Notes: generated by a model not told the origin, from the letters alone. DNA of 64,000 nucleotides from an uncultured Caulobacterales bacterium (GCA_938009235.1 CALLIK010000002.1:1-64000); one strand, 5' to 3'; shown: positions 46,722 to 56,187, numbered from the stretch's first letter. Program-made: numbers and translations.

Positions 46722-47589
46722 GTCGCTCTCCAAGCTACGCGCCCCTTCGCATTGTTTCCCCCGGCAGGAGGGGTGGGCGGCTAGGAAGGACGGACAGGCA
46801 CGGGGCATAAGGGCGGTGCACAAGGGCTAAGGTAGGAAAAGAAAGACATTTCAAACGAACCTCAAGACCCGCCGCCCTTGCGCAGCGACCGCCCTGTGCC
46901 ACTCCGGCCTGCCGCCCACACCTCTTGCCCGGGGAAACTTACACCCTGAGATTTAAGAAGGCCTTCAAGGCGTCCCGCACCACCAACGGAAAATTTCCTC
47001 AAGAGATAGAGCCTTTTGAGCTCGGGGATCTCAACCCCGCGAGTCCCTCCGAAGGGCGTACAGCGCCCGAGAGCGCCTCGCGGGGCAAGGTGTGTGGACC
47101 GCTAGGCGTGGATCGGTCGGCTTGACCGACGCAATCCACGACATGTGGTTCACGCCCTGTCCGCTTGGCTTTGAAGCCAAGTTAGGTCACCGACGAGCTG
47201 ATAAGCCCCTGCCTTTAGCTTCAGTTTTCAAGCTCGCCTTGAAAAGCAGTGACGTTCAGCTCCACGATCAGAACAGGACAAAGTTCTGTCCAATCCATAA
47301 GGTCACTTAGATCACGTCAGGGATGAAAGCCGATAGGCGAAAACCGCAAAGCGGGTTTCGTTCACGCCAGCCCGGCCCTAAGGGAGACGCCCACCCAGAA
47401 GCATATTACTCAAACCAAAGAATAGACGACTAGAAACAGAATAGAGATTAAATACCGACACTAAAATTCGCAGAAAGCCCCAGTTACTCATCCGCGATTA
47501 CAAAGATTGCGGACACTTCGCGTCGTAACGGCTTGCAAAAGTTAGATTAGTAGCGAAGGTTGAAGTAAGATTCGATTGCGAGACCATAT
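46722..47589. repeat. Run of strong hairpins upstream of ardA
   Basis: No convincing gene. Visible pairs: 46763-46781 with 46911-46929 (17 of 19 positions); CCCCGCGAG 47035-47043 with CTCGCGGGG 47077-47085; CGTGGAT 47107-47113 with ATCCACG 47134-47140; CTTGGCTT with AAGCCAAG at 47164-47181; TTTTCAAG 47225-47232 with CTTGAAAA 47238-47245; CGAAAACCGC 47338-47347 with GCGGGTTTCG 47351-47360 (one mismatch). The last 190 bases are AT-rich and probably hold the promoter of the next gene. Confidence 0.7.
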
Positions 47590-48870
47590 ATGGAAGACCA
47601 ATTACTAAAATTAGACTTGATCGAGGACATGCTCGTCGGTTCGGGAGCTGGAGATTTTCGTGAGCTCGAGCGCATTACAGATGTCTTTTGTCCATTCGAA
47701 GCCGTTGGTATGGTGTCGCAAGAAATCAAGCATTCAAGCTTCCTGTCCTACATTCTTGACGAGAATAAACCACATGTTTTTGGATCTAAGGTTTTGCAGG
47801 AGCTTTTGAGTCTGATTGCTGAAAGGACATCTGATATTGATATTGGGTTTTCCAAACTCGACTTGCATTTTATGGATATCTCAAAGGCAACGATTTCGAG
47901 AGAGTGGAGAAATATTGATCTGTTGATCGAAGTACCCAGACGGACGTCAGATCATGCCAAGGGACTCTTGATTACAATTGAATTGAAAATTCACGCGGCT
48001 GAAAGTCCTAATCAGCTAGAAAAATATAAGAAGATCGTCGATGACGAATTTTCAGATGACGAATGGGATAAGATTTTCGTCTTCCTAACACTCCATGAAG
48101 ATGATCCAAGTGAGTCAAATAGTGACACTTGGATCCCCGTTGGTCTTCCAGAATTCATTGAGAGACTTGAACTCTTTATCGGCTCTGACAACTTTCAAGG
48201 ACAAAGCGCCAGCCTACTCAATTCCTATATTAAGATGATGCGGAGAAATTTTATGCCCGACATTGAACTAGAAAAAATTGCGAGAAAAATTTGGGCCAAA
48301 CATAAACTCGCCTTAGATGCCCTGAATGAATACTACCCCGATTTGAGGGGAGAAGTGACGGAACTCATTTACGAGAATCGAGAAGAATTGGCATCTTACC
48401 TTTCTGAGCAAACAGGTTATCGGATTGTGATTGAAAATTCAGACTACGGCTATATTCGCTTCGGAGTTGCGGATTGGGACGACTTGGAAGGCTTACTATC
48501 TGGTGACGAGAGCTGGCTTGATACGGATAGATTGATGGCTTTAGAAATCCGCCCTTGGGGTGATGATAAGATTAGAATGTCATATGTCATTGGCCCAGGT
48601 GCTTCGGAGATGAGAGAAGCTATTTTTGACCACATCTTGAAGCAAATCGGTAAGGGGAAAATAAAAATCGGACGACGAACACCTGTAAGCAGCACTCGTC
48701 ATAAGCATTTGTCAGCTGAATTCATCCTTAGTGAAAAACGTTATAAACAGGCCGAAGAAGCTGAAGAAAATGCAATCGATTTATTTGAGGTCGTAAAAAA
48801 GAATATTGCCAAATTTTTGAAAACAACGCTACCCATCTATGATAAAGTAATGCGTAAAGCCGCTCAGTAA
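47590..48870 (+). CDS. PD-(D/E)xK nuclease family protein (PDDEXK_4-like)
   Basis: 426 residues. The nuclease centre reads D110 in WRNIDLLIEV and E131-x-K133 in ITIELKIHA, followed by QLEKYKK, typical of PDDEXK_4 proteins. An earlier HSSFLSYILDENKPH is also characteristic. The C-terminal 200 residues form an unrecognised domain with charged helices at the end. These proteins recur in defence islands, but their target is not known to me. It is a single gene with its own AT-rich upstream region. Confidence 0.8.
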   Translation: MEDQLLKLDLIEDMLVGSGAGDFRELERITDVFCPFEAVGMVSQEIKHSSFLSYILDENKPHVFGSKVLQELLSLIAERTSDIDIGFSKLDLHFMDISKATISREWRNIDLLIEVPRRTSDHAKGLLITIELKIHAAESPNQLEKYKKIVDDEFSDDEWDKIFVFLTLHEDDPSESNSDTWIPVGLPEFIERLELFIGSDNFQGQSASLLNSYIKMMRRNFMPDIELEKIARKIWAKHKLALDALNEYYPDLRGEVTELIYENREELASYLSEQTGYRIVIENSDYGYIRFGVADWDDLEGLLSGDESWLDTDRLMALEIRPWGDDKIRMSYVIGPGASEMREAIFDHILKQIGKGKIKIGRRTPVSSTRHKHLSAEFILSEKRYKQAEEAEENAIDLFEVVKKNIAKFLKTTLPIYDKVMRKAAQ

Positions 48871-48983
48871 ATCTACCATCTATTGCCATATTCATAGGGA
48901 GCATCGGCACCCGCCAGAATCGTATATAGTTTGATTTTAGAGGCTGTTTTGTAGTTCACGAGCTTAACAACGAAGATGTCCAG

Positions 48984-49460
48984 ATGACACCATTACTTCA
49001 AAAATCTTCTCTCAAAAGGAAGCTTTTTTATTTCGTGACAATTGCAATCTTGGTCTCTTGCCAACAATCATCTGAACCTGAAATAACAGTTCCTTCCGAT
49101 ACTATAAAGCCCAAGGAAAACCGGATTACTGTTAAACTATTTGGTCCGGGAGATCGGGGCAATTATTTTAAGGTCGCGTCTGATGACATATCAATCCGGG
49201 GTAAGTGTTTTGATGCTCATATTAACGGGGTTTATGGGTTTGGAAGGTTTATTCTGGATGACGATAAACCTTACAATCTTTGGGGTTATTTCCATAGACG
49301 CCATTCACCAAGCGGTGATCGAGAATTGATTAAAAAAATCGTACCTGGGAAAACTGTCCCAGTTGACTTTAAGATATCAAAATGTGGTAAAAACGGCTAC
49401 TATGACAAGTCCGAACAAATAGCCAATTTCATCGGACAAGTGACTGTGAAAGCCCCATAG
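48984..49460 (+). CDS. Predicted lipoprotein, unknown function
   Basis: 158 residues. The signal ends in a lipobox, ILVSC (Cys26), so the mature protein is probably lipid-anchored. The rest looks like a small beta-rich domain with two later cysteines. I do not recognise it. It follows the nuclease gene by 113 bases on the same strand. Confidence 0.65.
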   Translation: MTPLLQKSSLKRKLFYFVTIAILVSCQQSSEPEITVPSDTIKPKENRITVKLFGPGDRGNYFKVASDDISIRGKCFDAHINGVYGFGRFILDDDKPYNLWGYFHRRHSPSGDRELIKKIVPGKTVPVDFKISKCGKNGYYDKSEQIANFIGQVTVKAP

Positions 49461-49536
49461 ATCACATTAGTATCCAAAGCACCAAAAACCAGCCTACACA
49501 CTCGCCCCGCCCAGAGTTTCAAGCTAAGCCACACCT

Positions 49537-49998
49537 ATGATCCGACACCTCTCAATTGCTATATCCGCACTCGCAATCACCCTACCTCTAACGGCCTGCG
49601 CAAATGGCCAAGCCAAAGCCTCGACCGATACCACCCAAACCTACACATCCATCTATTTGTCTGACGGAGACAGCGGACGCCTAGGAGACCTAAAGTTCCG
49701 CCTCGCCAACATAGACGCCCCTGAAACCAGATCTCTAAAACAGCGCGGCGGCGCAAAATGCGAAGCGGAACGCGAAATCGGCTTTGAGGCCAAAGCCTTT
49801 CTCGTACGCTTCACAAAAGACAAAACCCTTCAAATCACCAAAGACTACGGTGAGGACCGCTACGGACGCTTGGTCATAGACCTAAGCGCAGACGGCGAAG
49901 ACGTTGCAACAGCTGGCGTCGAAGCCGGCCACCTACGCTCTTGGCCCCACAAGAAGGGCCGTGCTCAATCTCCTAAGCCTGATTGGTGCGCACCGTGA
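49537..49998 (+). CDS. Thermonuclease-like (SNase) lipoprotein
   Basis: 153 residues. Signal with lipobox LTAC, then an SNase-like OB fold: DGDSGRLGDLKFRLANIDAP, an acidic GAKCEAEREIGFEAKAFL and DRYGRLVIDL. The calcium-binding and catalytic Asp, Arg and Glu positions appear present, so it may cut extracellular or periplasmic DNA and RNA. It is the first of a tight run of genes. Confidence 0.85.
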   Translation: MIRHLSIAISALAITLPLTACANGQAKASTDTTQTYTSIYLSDGDSGRLGDLKFRLANIDAPETRSLKQRGGAKCEAEREIGFEAKAFLVRFTKDKTLQITKDYGEDRYGRLVIDLSADGEDVATAGVEAGHLRSWPHKKGRAQSPKPDWCAP

Positions 49999-50366
49999 GT
50001 GAAATTTGGCCAGATACTGAAACCACCTTGTCTCCTGAAGCCATTGCAGACTTAAGACGGCTCTCAACCGACCATGCCGTGAATGCAGATCTCATACATT
50101 CTCTGACGGCCTCAAAAGAAGAAGCCCTAGCGCATTTAAAGTTCTTCAAACGCATGATGATCATAAGCAATGGTGTCCTCATGTTTCTAGGACTGACACT
50201 CGCGGGTTTTGGCGTGCTCCGCCTGATGGACACCTTTTCCATCCTAGGCCTGATTTGCCTGCTCGTAGGAACGCTACTCTTCTTAAAATTCACAACCGTC
50301 TTCATAAGCATGCACCGTGCACTTCAAGAAACCGAAGCTGTTGCGCGTAAGCATCAATTGATATGA
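49995..50366 (+). CDS. Small membrane protein, unknown function
   Basis: About 123 residues, with a likely GTG start overlapping the previous stop as GTGA. An acidic N-terminus is followed by two close membrane helices (about 55-100, including MFLGLTLAGFGVLRLMD). I do not recognise it. It appears translationally coupled to the nuclease lipoprotein gene. Confidence 0.65.
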   Translation: MSEIWPDTETTLSPEAIADLRRLSTDHAVNADLIHSLTASKEEALAHLKFFKRMMIISNGVLMFLGLTLAGFGVLRLMDTFSILGLICLLVGTLLFLKFTTVFISMHRALQETEAVARKHQLI

Positions 50367-50418
50367 AGAGAAGACCCACGCGCAATCTCCAACCAGATGA
50401 ATGTAACAAAGCCCAACA

Positions 50419-50652
50419 ATGAAAAATTATAATTTGCTCAATCAACACATGGTCCTCACAGATGGTTTCGAAGATCAATCCCCAGAAGACCTCCAGGCCC
50501 AAATACCAAAGATCCAAGACAGTCTTCGAACGCTGACACGTATCATTGACCTCTATGGTATGAGCTACTGGCCCTTATTCGAACGCCTAGAAGCTGAGTT
50601 GGCTTTTCGAGAAAACCTAGATGAACGCTTGAATAAATGGAGACAAGCGTAA
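50419..50652 (+). CDS. Small WPLF-motif protein (copy 2)
   Basis: 77 residues. LTRIIDLYGMSYWPLFERLE matches the product of 21089-21292. Its stop overlaps the start of the phosphoesterase gene as TAATG. Function unknown. Confidence 0.7.
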   Translation: MKNYNLLNQHMVLTDGFEDQSPEDLQAQIPKIQDSLRTLTRIIDLYGMSYWPLFERLEAELAFRENLDERLNKWRQA

Positions 50653-51440
50653 TGCGTCTTTGGATTCTATCAGACTTGCACATTGAAGGCTGCGTATGGG
50701 ACGTGCCCACGCCCCCGCCAAACTATGACGTGCTGATTGCGGCGGGCGATATTCACGACCCTGCGAGCGCAGGCGTCGACTGGCTCGCGGACCGAGCTAA
50801 TGGTAAGCCTGTGATCTATGTACCCGGCAATCATGAATGGTACGCTCACAATCAGCCCTTCACAGTTAAATCTGAAACCGCAGAAGCGAGAAGGATTGCA
50901 AAGGAACGCGGCGTTCACTTCCTAATGGATGAGTCCGTGATTATCGACGGTGTGCGGTTTCTAGGCGCGACACTTTGGACAGATTGGAACCTACGCGGCA
51001 ATGCAGCAGCCGCAATGGGTTATGCCTCTATAGCGATGAACGACCACATCGTCATTTACCCAGAAGAGGTTGGTCGAGCCCTAAGCCCGCGCCAATCCCA
51101 AAGCTGGCACTTGGCCTCTAGATACTGGCTGGAAGAAGAACTCCCGAAGACAGGAGATTGGGATAAGACTGTTGTCGTCACCCATCACCTCCCGCATCCG
51201 AGGTCAGTCTCTCAGAAATTCAAAGACAGTCCGCTCAACCCCGCTTTCGCATCGGACCTCTCCGAGCTTGTCGAAACTTGCGGCGCACCGCTTTGGATAC
51301 ACGGACATACGCATGATAGTTTTGACTATATGGCAGGCAAGACCCGTATTGTTTGTAACCCCAAAGGTTACGGCCCAAAAGGTGAAGGCGCGCCTATCGA
51401 AAACCGTGCCTTTGATCCAAACCTAGTTGTCGAGGTTTAA
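50652..51440 (+). CDS. Metallophosphoesterase
   Basis: 262 residues from the ATG that overlaps the previous TAA. Calcineurin-like fold: LSDLHIEG, AAGDIHD, PGNHEWY, THHLPHP and HGHTHDS supply the metal-binding Asp, His and Asn residues in the expected order. The substrate cannot be told; related proteins cleave nucleotides or other phosphoesters. Confidence 0.9.
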   Translation: MRLWILSDLHIEGCVWDVPTPPPNYDVLIAAGDIHDPASAGVDWLADRANGKPVIYVPGNHEWYAHNQPFTVKSETAEARRIAKERGVHFLMDESVIIDGVRFLGATLWTDWNLRGNAAAAMGYASIAMNDHIVIYPEEVGRALSPRQSQSWHLASRYWLEEELPKTGDWDKTVVVTHHLPHPRSVSQKFKDSPLNPAFASDLSELVETCGAPLWIHGHTHDSFDYMAGKTRIVCNPKGYGPKGEGAPIENRAFDPNLVVEV

Positions 51441-51445
51441 GACAC

Positions 51446-52333
51446 ATGACAAACGACCTCGAAGACATTGCTAAAAAACTCGAAGCCTCTGACGACTATA
51501 AAGTCCTTAGACGCTTAAACGTCGGTTCCCACTTCCAGCCCTACCAATGCGGCGAAACCTTCCGCGCCATCTACCTCGATCTGGAAACGACAGGCCTGAA
51601 CCCCGACCTAGATGAAATTATAGAAATAGGCATGGTCCCTTTCACCTATGGACCTGAAGGCCAAATCTATTCGGTAGAAGCCCCCTACTCAAAACTTAGA
51701 GAACCCTCAGAACCAATCTCTGAGGAAGTTACAAAGGTCAACAATATCACCAATGATATGGTGAGCGGAAAAACCATTGATCCTAATGAGGTTTTCGATT
51801 TCGTCAAAAAAGCTGGATTGATCATCGCCCATAACGCCAGCTTCGACCGCGTCTTTATGGAAAAGTTCTCCCCTGAATTCGCAGAAAAACCTTGGGCTTG
51901 CTCCATGGCGCAAATCCCTTGGAAAGAAGAAGGTTTTGGCGGGGAACGTCTCTCCCACATCGCAGCAGACCTAGGCTTCTTCTATGACGCCCACAGAGCC
52001 GTCGAAGATTGTCACGCGGGCATAGAAGTTCTCTCCCACATCCTACCCGTCTCAAAAGAGCTCGCGATGTCAAAGTTACTGACCGCAGCGAGGCAAGACA
52101 CAAAAAGGATCTGGGCCGTCAACGCGCCCTATGATTTCAAAGACATTCTAAAAGCGCGTGGATATCGATGGAATGACGGCAATGACGGACGCTCTAAATC
52201 CTGGTATCTAGACGTCTCATCCGACACTTATGATGAAGAATGCACCTTCCTCCAAAAAGAAATCTACCAAACCGACATCAACTTACCGGTCACCAATATT
52301 ACCGCCAAAGATAGATTTTCAAAAAGAGTCTAA
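51446..52333 (+). CDS. DnaQ-like 3'-5' exonuclease
   Basis: 295 residues. DEDDh exonuclease: YLDLETTGLNP (Exo I), IAHNASFDRVF (Exo II), HRAVEDCHAG (Exo III). The C-terminal third, with APYDFKDILKARGYRWNDG, is a short domain often fused to such enzymes in alphaproteobacteria. It follows the phosphoesterase gene after five bases. Confidence 0.9.
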   Translation: MTNDLEDIAKKLEASDDYKVLRRLNVGSHFQPYQCGETFRAIYLDLETTGLNPDLDEIIEIGMVPFTYGPEGQIYSVEAPYSKLREPSEPISEEVTKVNNITNDMVSGKTIDPNEVFDFVKKAGLIIAHNASFDRVFMEKFSPEFAEKPWACSMAQIPWKEEGFGGERLSHIAADLGFFYDAHRAVEDCHAGIEVLSHILPVSKELAMSKLLTAARQDTKRIWAVNAPYDFKDILKARGYRWNDGNDGRSKSWYLDVSSDTYDEECTFLQKEIYQTDINLPVTNITAKDRFSKRV

Positions 52334-52397
52334 GCTGGGGAAATAATTCCCGCTTCATCCTAAATCCGTATCAAAAGTTTAGACAAGGTATCAGATA

Positions 52398-52862
52398 ATG
52401 AAGACGTCATTTCAACTGGACCCGTCAATTTCCAAATTGGTGGAAGCCAGGAATTCCCTTAGACAGAAGTATGCCGCACATAATCTAAAATTCACTCTAG
52501 ATGGGAATTTGGTAGGTGATATTGGAGAAGCCATATCCGTAGAAATGTTCGGCATAAGACTCTCTGAATCGAACACCTCTGGCATTGATGGTTTCGCCCC
52601 GGACGGTCGATCAGTTCAAATTAAGGCCACAGGGACAAATCGTGGACCCGCTTTCCGCAATACAATGGCCAGAGCAGACCACTTATTGTTTTTCAGTTTT
52701 GACTTTGAAAACCTTTTAGCAACGGTCGTCTATAACGGGCCTGAAGATATCATTCTCGCCGAATTCCCTACTAGTTGGAAGGGCCAGCGTGCCGTCTCAA
52801 TGACAAAGATTGAAAGATTAGCCAGCACACTTACGTGCGATCAGATGTTGGAAAATCACTGA
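52398..52862 (+). CDS. Small PD-(D/E)xK-like protein before the McrBC-like pair
   Basis: 154 residues. GDIGEAISVEMFG (E44), GIDGFAPDG (D64) and VQIKATG (Q74-x-K76) give the order expected for a compact PD-(D/E)xK nuclease fold with Q for E. It resembles DUF6998. It lies 120 bases before the McrB-like gene on the same strand and may be part of that system or a separate nuclease. Confidence 0.65.
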   Translation: MKTSFQLDPSISKLVEARNSLRQKYAAHNLKFTLDGNLVGDIGEAISVEMFGIRLSESNTSGIDGFAPDGRSVQIKATGTNRGPAFRNTMARADHLLFFSFDFENLLATVVYNGPEDIILAEFPTSWKGQRAVSMTKIERLASTLTCDQMLENH

Positions 52863-52982
52863 TCTAGCTCAACAGCGCTTTGATCTCAAAAGGCACGCGA
52901 TCCAAATTGTTATCTCATGGGGTAGCAAATAGGCTTTTATCACTTAGAGTAAGCAACTGCATTGCCTTTGAGGAGAGATTCG

Positions 52983-54614
52983 ATGGAAACAGGTCAAGAC
53001 TTGTTCGATCATTATACGAGTAGTGGGTTTTCATTCGATCCAGACTTGCTGTCTCGTTACGCACTATCTCTGCATTCCAAGCCCTTCGTCATTTTGTCTG
53101 GCATCTCAGGCACCGGCAAGACCAAAATTGCGCAGCTGTTCCCAATGGAGCAACTTCAAGAAACAAGAAGGGCTGCAGCTAGGCCTGCACCTGCCCGTCA
53201 AGACCAAGGACGTATAAGTGTACAAATCACGGCAGGTTTGAGAGATGGCGATCCTCGCGGCAATATCAAAAGGCAACATTTGGATACAATATTCGAGACA
53301 GCTCAGCTTGACGAGATCAACGCCAAAATTCCCGCGCTAGAAGCCGCCGGCAACGAGGACAATATTATTGACCCCGTGACTCTGACTATTCTCACCCCAG
53401 ATGGCGGAGAAGAAAAAATGGGAGTATATGTTCAAAGGGCCAGTAACCCACTAATTCGCCTCCGGAGTAAATCTAAAAGAGGGGAAACACCGGGGTATGA
53501 TTTCCAGCCCTACCTCCAAGCTAATTTTCAGGTCGGTGATACTCTAACCTTAGCAAAAGTTGGCCCTTATCGTTTTGAAATCGTAGGGGCAAATGATGCT
53601 GACAAAAACGTCGCTGAAACAGAGCGTCTGAGTTTTGTAGAGGAAGTCGATAAACAGCTTTTTGTTCCCGTGAGGAGTGACTGGACAGATCAAAGTGAAA
53701 TTTTTGGCTATTATGATTCACTGTCCCAGGCCTATATCGTCACACCTATTCTTAAGTTCCTTCTAGATGCCATCGCTTATCCTGAAGCTCCATTTCATCT
53801 AATTTTAGATGAAATGAACCTTTCTAAGGTCGAGCACTATTTCTCAGACTTCTTGTCGTGCTTGGAAAGTCGCGTCACAACTGAGGAAGGCATCACTCAA
53901 GCCGCCGTTTCGCTCCATAATTATGGTGGCTATGTAAAGGCGAGTGACCCATTAGTAGAAGATGTACCATCGAAGATAGAGCTTCCTACCAACCTCTATG
54001 TAACTGGTACAGTGAATGTCGATGAGACCACGTATATGTTCAGCCCCAAGGTTCTGGACCGGTCCAATGTTATTGAATTTAACGAAGTTAAACTCAACGA
54101 GATTGGAACTACTCGCGATACAGGGCCTATATCCTTAGAACGCCTTCCACAATTTGGGCACCACAAACCCGTAACCCAAACTGACTTCCAAGCTCTGAAA
54201 GAGAGCGCGAAGACAGTCCTACTATCGCTGCATGATTCAATGTCGTCGGACAATAACCATTTTGGATATCGTACGGCATTTGAAATGGCTCGCTTCATAA
54301 ACGTCGTTCATGACCTGGTTGGGGCCGCTGATGAGAACACCCAAGCAGCCCTAGATGCGCAAATCGTACAAAAGCTACTACCAAAGCTAAATGGGAGTCA
54401 GGCTGAGCTTGAGGACCTCTTAGTCAAATTGATAAAACTTATTTTCACGTTTGATGGTGGTGACGTTGTAGAAGTTGAAACTCTGAACAATACTTGGCTG
54501 GTCAATGAAGGGGCGGAACGGATCCAAGCCTCAAAATATCCACTTTCATTGACCAAACTGGCGAGCATGTTGATAGAAGTACGGGTCCGAGGCTTCACCG
54601 CGTTTATCAACTAA
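52983..54614 (+). CDS. McrB-like AAA+ GTPase
   Basis: 543 residues. The AAA+ core has Walker A GISGTGKT (about 40-47), Walker B LILDEMNLSKVEHYF (about 270), and the McrB-specific TVNVDETTYMFSPKVLDR (about 343-360). Between Walker A and Walker B lies an insertion of about 150 residues not usual for McrB. McrB uses GTP to drive DNA translocation for its nuclease partner McrC, cutting DNA with modified bases. The partner follows after one base. A DNA-binding N-terminal domain is absent, so recognition may lie in the insertion. Confidence 0.85.
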   Translation: METGQDLFDHYTSSGFSFDPDLLSRYALSLHSKPFVILSGISGTGKTKIAQLFPMEQLQETRRAAARPAPARQDQGRISVQITAGLRDGDPRGNIKRQHLDTIFETAQLDEINAKIPALEAAGNEDNIIDPVTLTILTPDGGEEKMGVYVQRASNPLIRLRSKSKRGETPGYDFQPYLQANFQVGDTLTLAKVGPYRFEIVGANDADKNVAETERLSFVEEVDKQLFVPVRSDWTDQSEIFGYYDSLSQAYIVTPILKFLLDAIAYPEAPFHLILDEMNLSKVEHYFSDFLSCLESRVTTEEGITQAAVSLHNYGGYVKASDPLVEDVPSKIELPTNLYVTGTVNVDETTYMFSPKVLDRSNVIEFNEVKLNEIGTTRDTGPISLERLPQFGHHKPVTQTDFQALKESAKTVLLSLHDSMSSDNNHFGYRTAFEMARFINVVHDLVGAADENTQAALDAQIVQKLLPKLNGSQAELEDLLVKLIKLIFTFDGGDVVEVETLNNTWLVNEGAERIQASKYPLSLTKLASMLIEVRVRGFTAFIN

Positions 54615-54615
54615 T

Positions 54616-56154
54616 ATGGCCATAGAGATATATAGTGACCTAGAGCTTACAAAGCCGATTTCTGATGCCCAACTTTTTGAGGGGCTCACTTACTATGCCG
54701 ATTTAACAGATCAGACCCTAAATGAGCGCCAGGCTATAATTGCAAAAGCTGGACTCGCAAACTTTGGTTCCAAACAGCTAAAGAACGAGATCTGGGAGTT
54801 TAAGATTGACGGGTTTGTAGGACACATCCAATTTTCTGATCGGACGTATCAGGTTAGATCCACTAAACTTGCACTTGATGGATCCGGCGATGAACAATTC
54901 CAAAAGCTGTTGGAGGACATACAAGAGACATTAGGTAGCTTCACATTCCGTTATGGCACGCCATCTTCTGCGAGCGTAACATCCGATGCCCAAAACTTGG
55001 CAGATGACCTAAGGCGGTTGGAGTATTTAACATCAAGTTTCTCGAACAATAGCGACCTTAGGTCCATCTCGACCTTGTTAAATATCTTATATCGCCGCCC
55101 GAATAACGTCCTTCGTGACACAACAGAATATATCAAAGCTGGCAAACCAGGGCGAATTGATGTTCGGACCGCAACCCGCAATCTCAACAAACTTGGATTG
55201 GTTTCGCTTGAAAATAGAAGCCAATACGGCGGCATAGAGCTAGGTGGAAAAAGGTACAGTGCGACTCGACTTCCAACGATCAAGAAAGTGACGAGTTACG
55301 ACACCCCAGAAAATAGGTTCATTAAATTCGTTCTGAATGACTTCGAAGGCCTATGCATTCGGCTACGTGGAGACCACCCTAAAAATGATCGAATACTGTC
55401 TGATGCGAATACGCTCCTCGCGCTCGTTAGACAGCATCTGGCGGAACCGCTCTTTCGGGAAGTCCGGCCATTGTCATATTTTCCATCCCATTCATCCGTA
55501 CTAACCCGAGATTTTGCTTATGCCGGAATCTACGAGCATTTTATGCGATCAAAGTATGGCACATCACATTTGCTCGAAAACTTAGAGGCGCAGCTAAGAT
55601 TTTCTTCGCTGAAAGACATCGCTACACTTTATGAAATCTGGTGCTTCACTCAGGTTGTCAACGCCGCATTCGACCCTGAAGACGCTCTTTACATTGACGG
55701 CTTTAATCGTAACCTCAGCAAACTCTCCAACGGGGTGTGTTGGCGAACAAAAGACATCGCAATTTATTTCAACAAGTCGTTTAGTCGAAAGTCTGGCTCC
55801 TATTCACTAACGCTGCGCCCTGATATTGTTGTAGAAAGAAAATTAGGAACCAACCTCCGCTACTGGCTCTTCGACGCAAAGTATAAAGTGAAAATAACTA
55901 AAGATGTTTCTGGTGTCGCTCATTCCGGCGACATTCACAAAATGCACACCTACGTAGACGCAATACACGGCTCCGTTGCCTCCATCGCGCTCTACCCAGG
56001 AACGGCAAATATTTCCTACCCCAGAATGCTCAAAGCGGACGCTGCGGATATTGAAAGTGCCCTGCGGCTCGGAGGAGTGGGCGCAATCGGGTTAGTTCCC
56101 GGGAGAGGTCAGCCAGATGTAAAGAGAGCTATAGAGATAATTGGCAGTCTCTAA
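54616..56154 (+). CDS. McrC-like nuclease (DUF2357)
   Basis: 512 residues. The N-terminal half resembles DUF2357, the region that binds McrB-like GTPases. The C-terminal nuclease shows D403 in TLRPDIVVERK and D420-x-K422 in YWLFDAKYKV, a PD-(D/E)xK centre. It begins one base after the McrB-like stop. A strong hairpin terminator follows at 56188. Confidence 0.85.
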   Translation: MAIEIYSDLELTKPISDAQLFEGLTYYADLTDQTLNERQAIIAKAGLANFGSKQLKNEIWEFKIDGFVGHIQFSDRTYQVRSTKLALDGSGDEQFQKLLEDIQETLGSFTFRYGTPSSASVTSDAQNLADDLRRLEYLTSSFSNNSDLRSISTLLNILYRRPNNVLRDTTEYIKAGKPGRIDVRTATRNLNKLGLVSLENRSQYGGIELGGKRYSATRLPTIKKVTSYDTPENRFIKFVLNDFEGLCIRLRGDHPKNDRILSDANTLLALVRQHLAEPLFREVRPLSYFPSHSSVLTRDFAYAGIYEHFMRSKYGTSHLLENLEAQLRFSSLKDIATLYEIWCFTQVVNAAFDPEDALYIDGFNRNLSKLSNGVCWRTKDIAIYFNKSFSRKSGSYSLTLRPDIVVERKLGTNLRYWLFDAKYKVKITKDVSGVAHSGDIHKMHTYVDAIHGSVASIALYPGTANISYPRMLKADAADIESALRLGGVGAIGLVPGRGQPDVKRAIEIIGSL

Positions 56155-56187
56155 TCTGCCATTTTTCAATTTCTGAAGGTTTCCTTT

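Noticed and set aside
46925-47125. 66-codon plus-strand frame in the hairpin region
   Set aside because: Overlaps several perfect stems, no ribosome binding site, no family character.
52983-56154. BREX or DISARM assignment for the AAA+/nuclease pair
   Set aside because: The NVDETT motif and DUF2357 nuclease point to McrBC; no PglZ, BrxL or DrmA-type genes are present.
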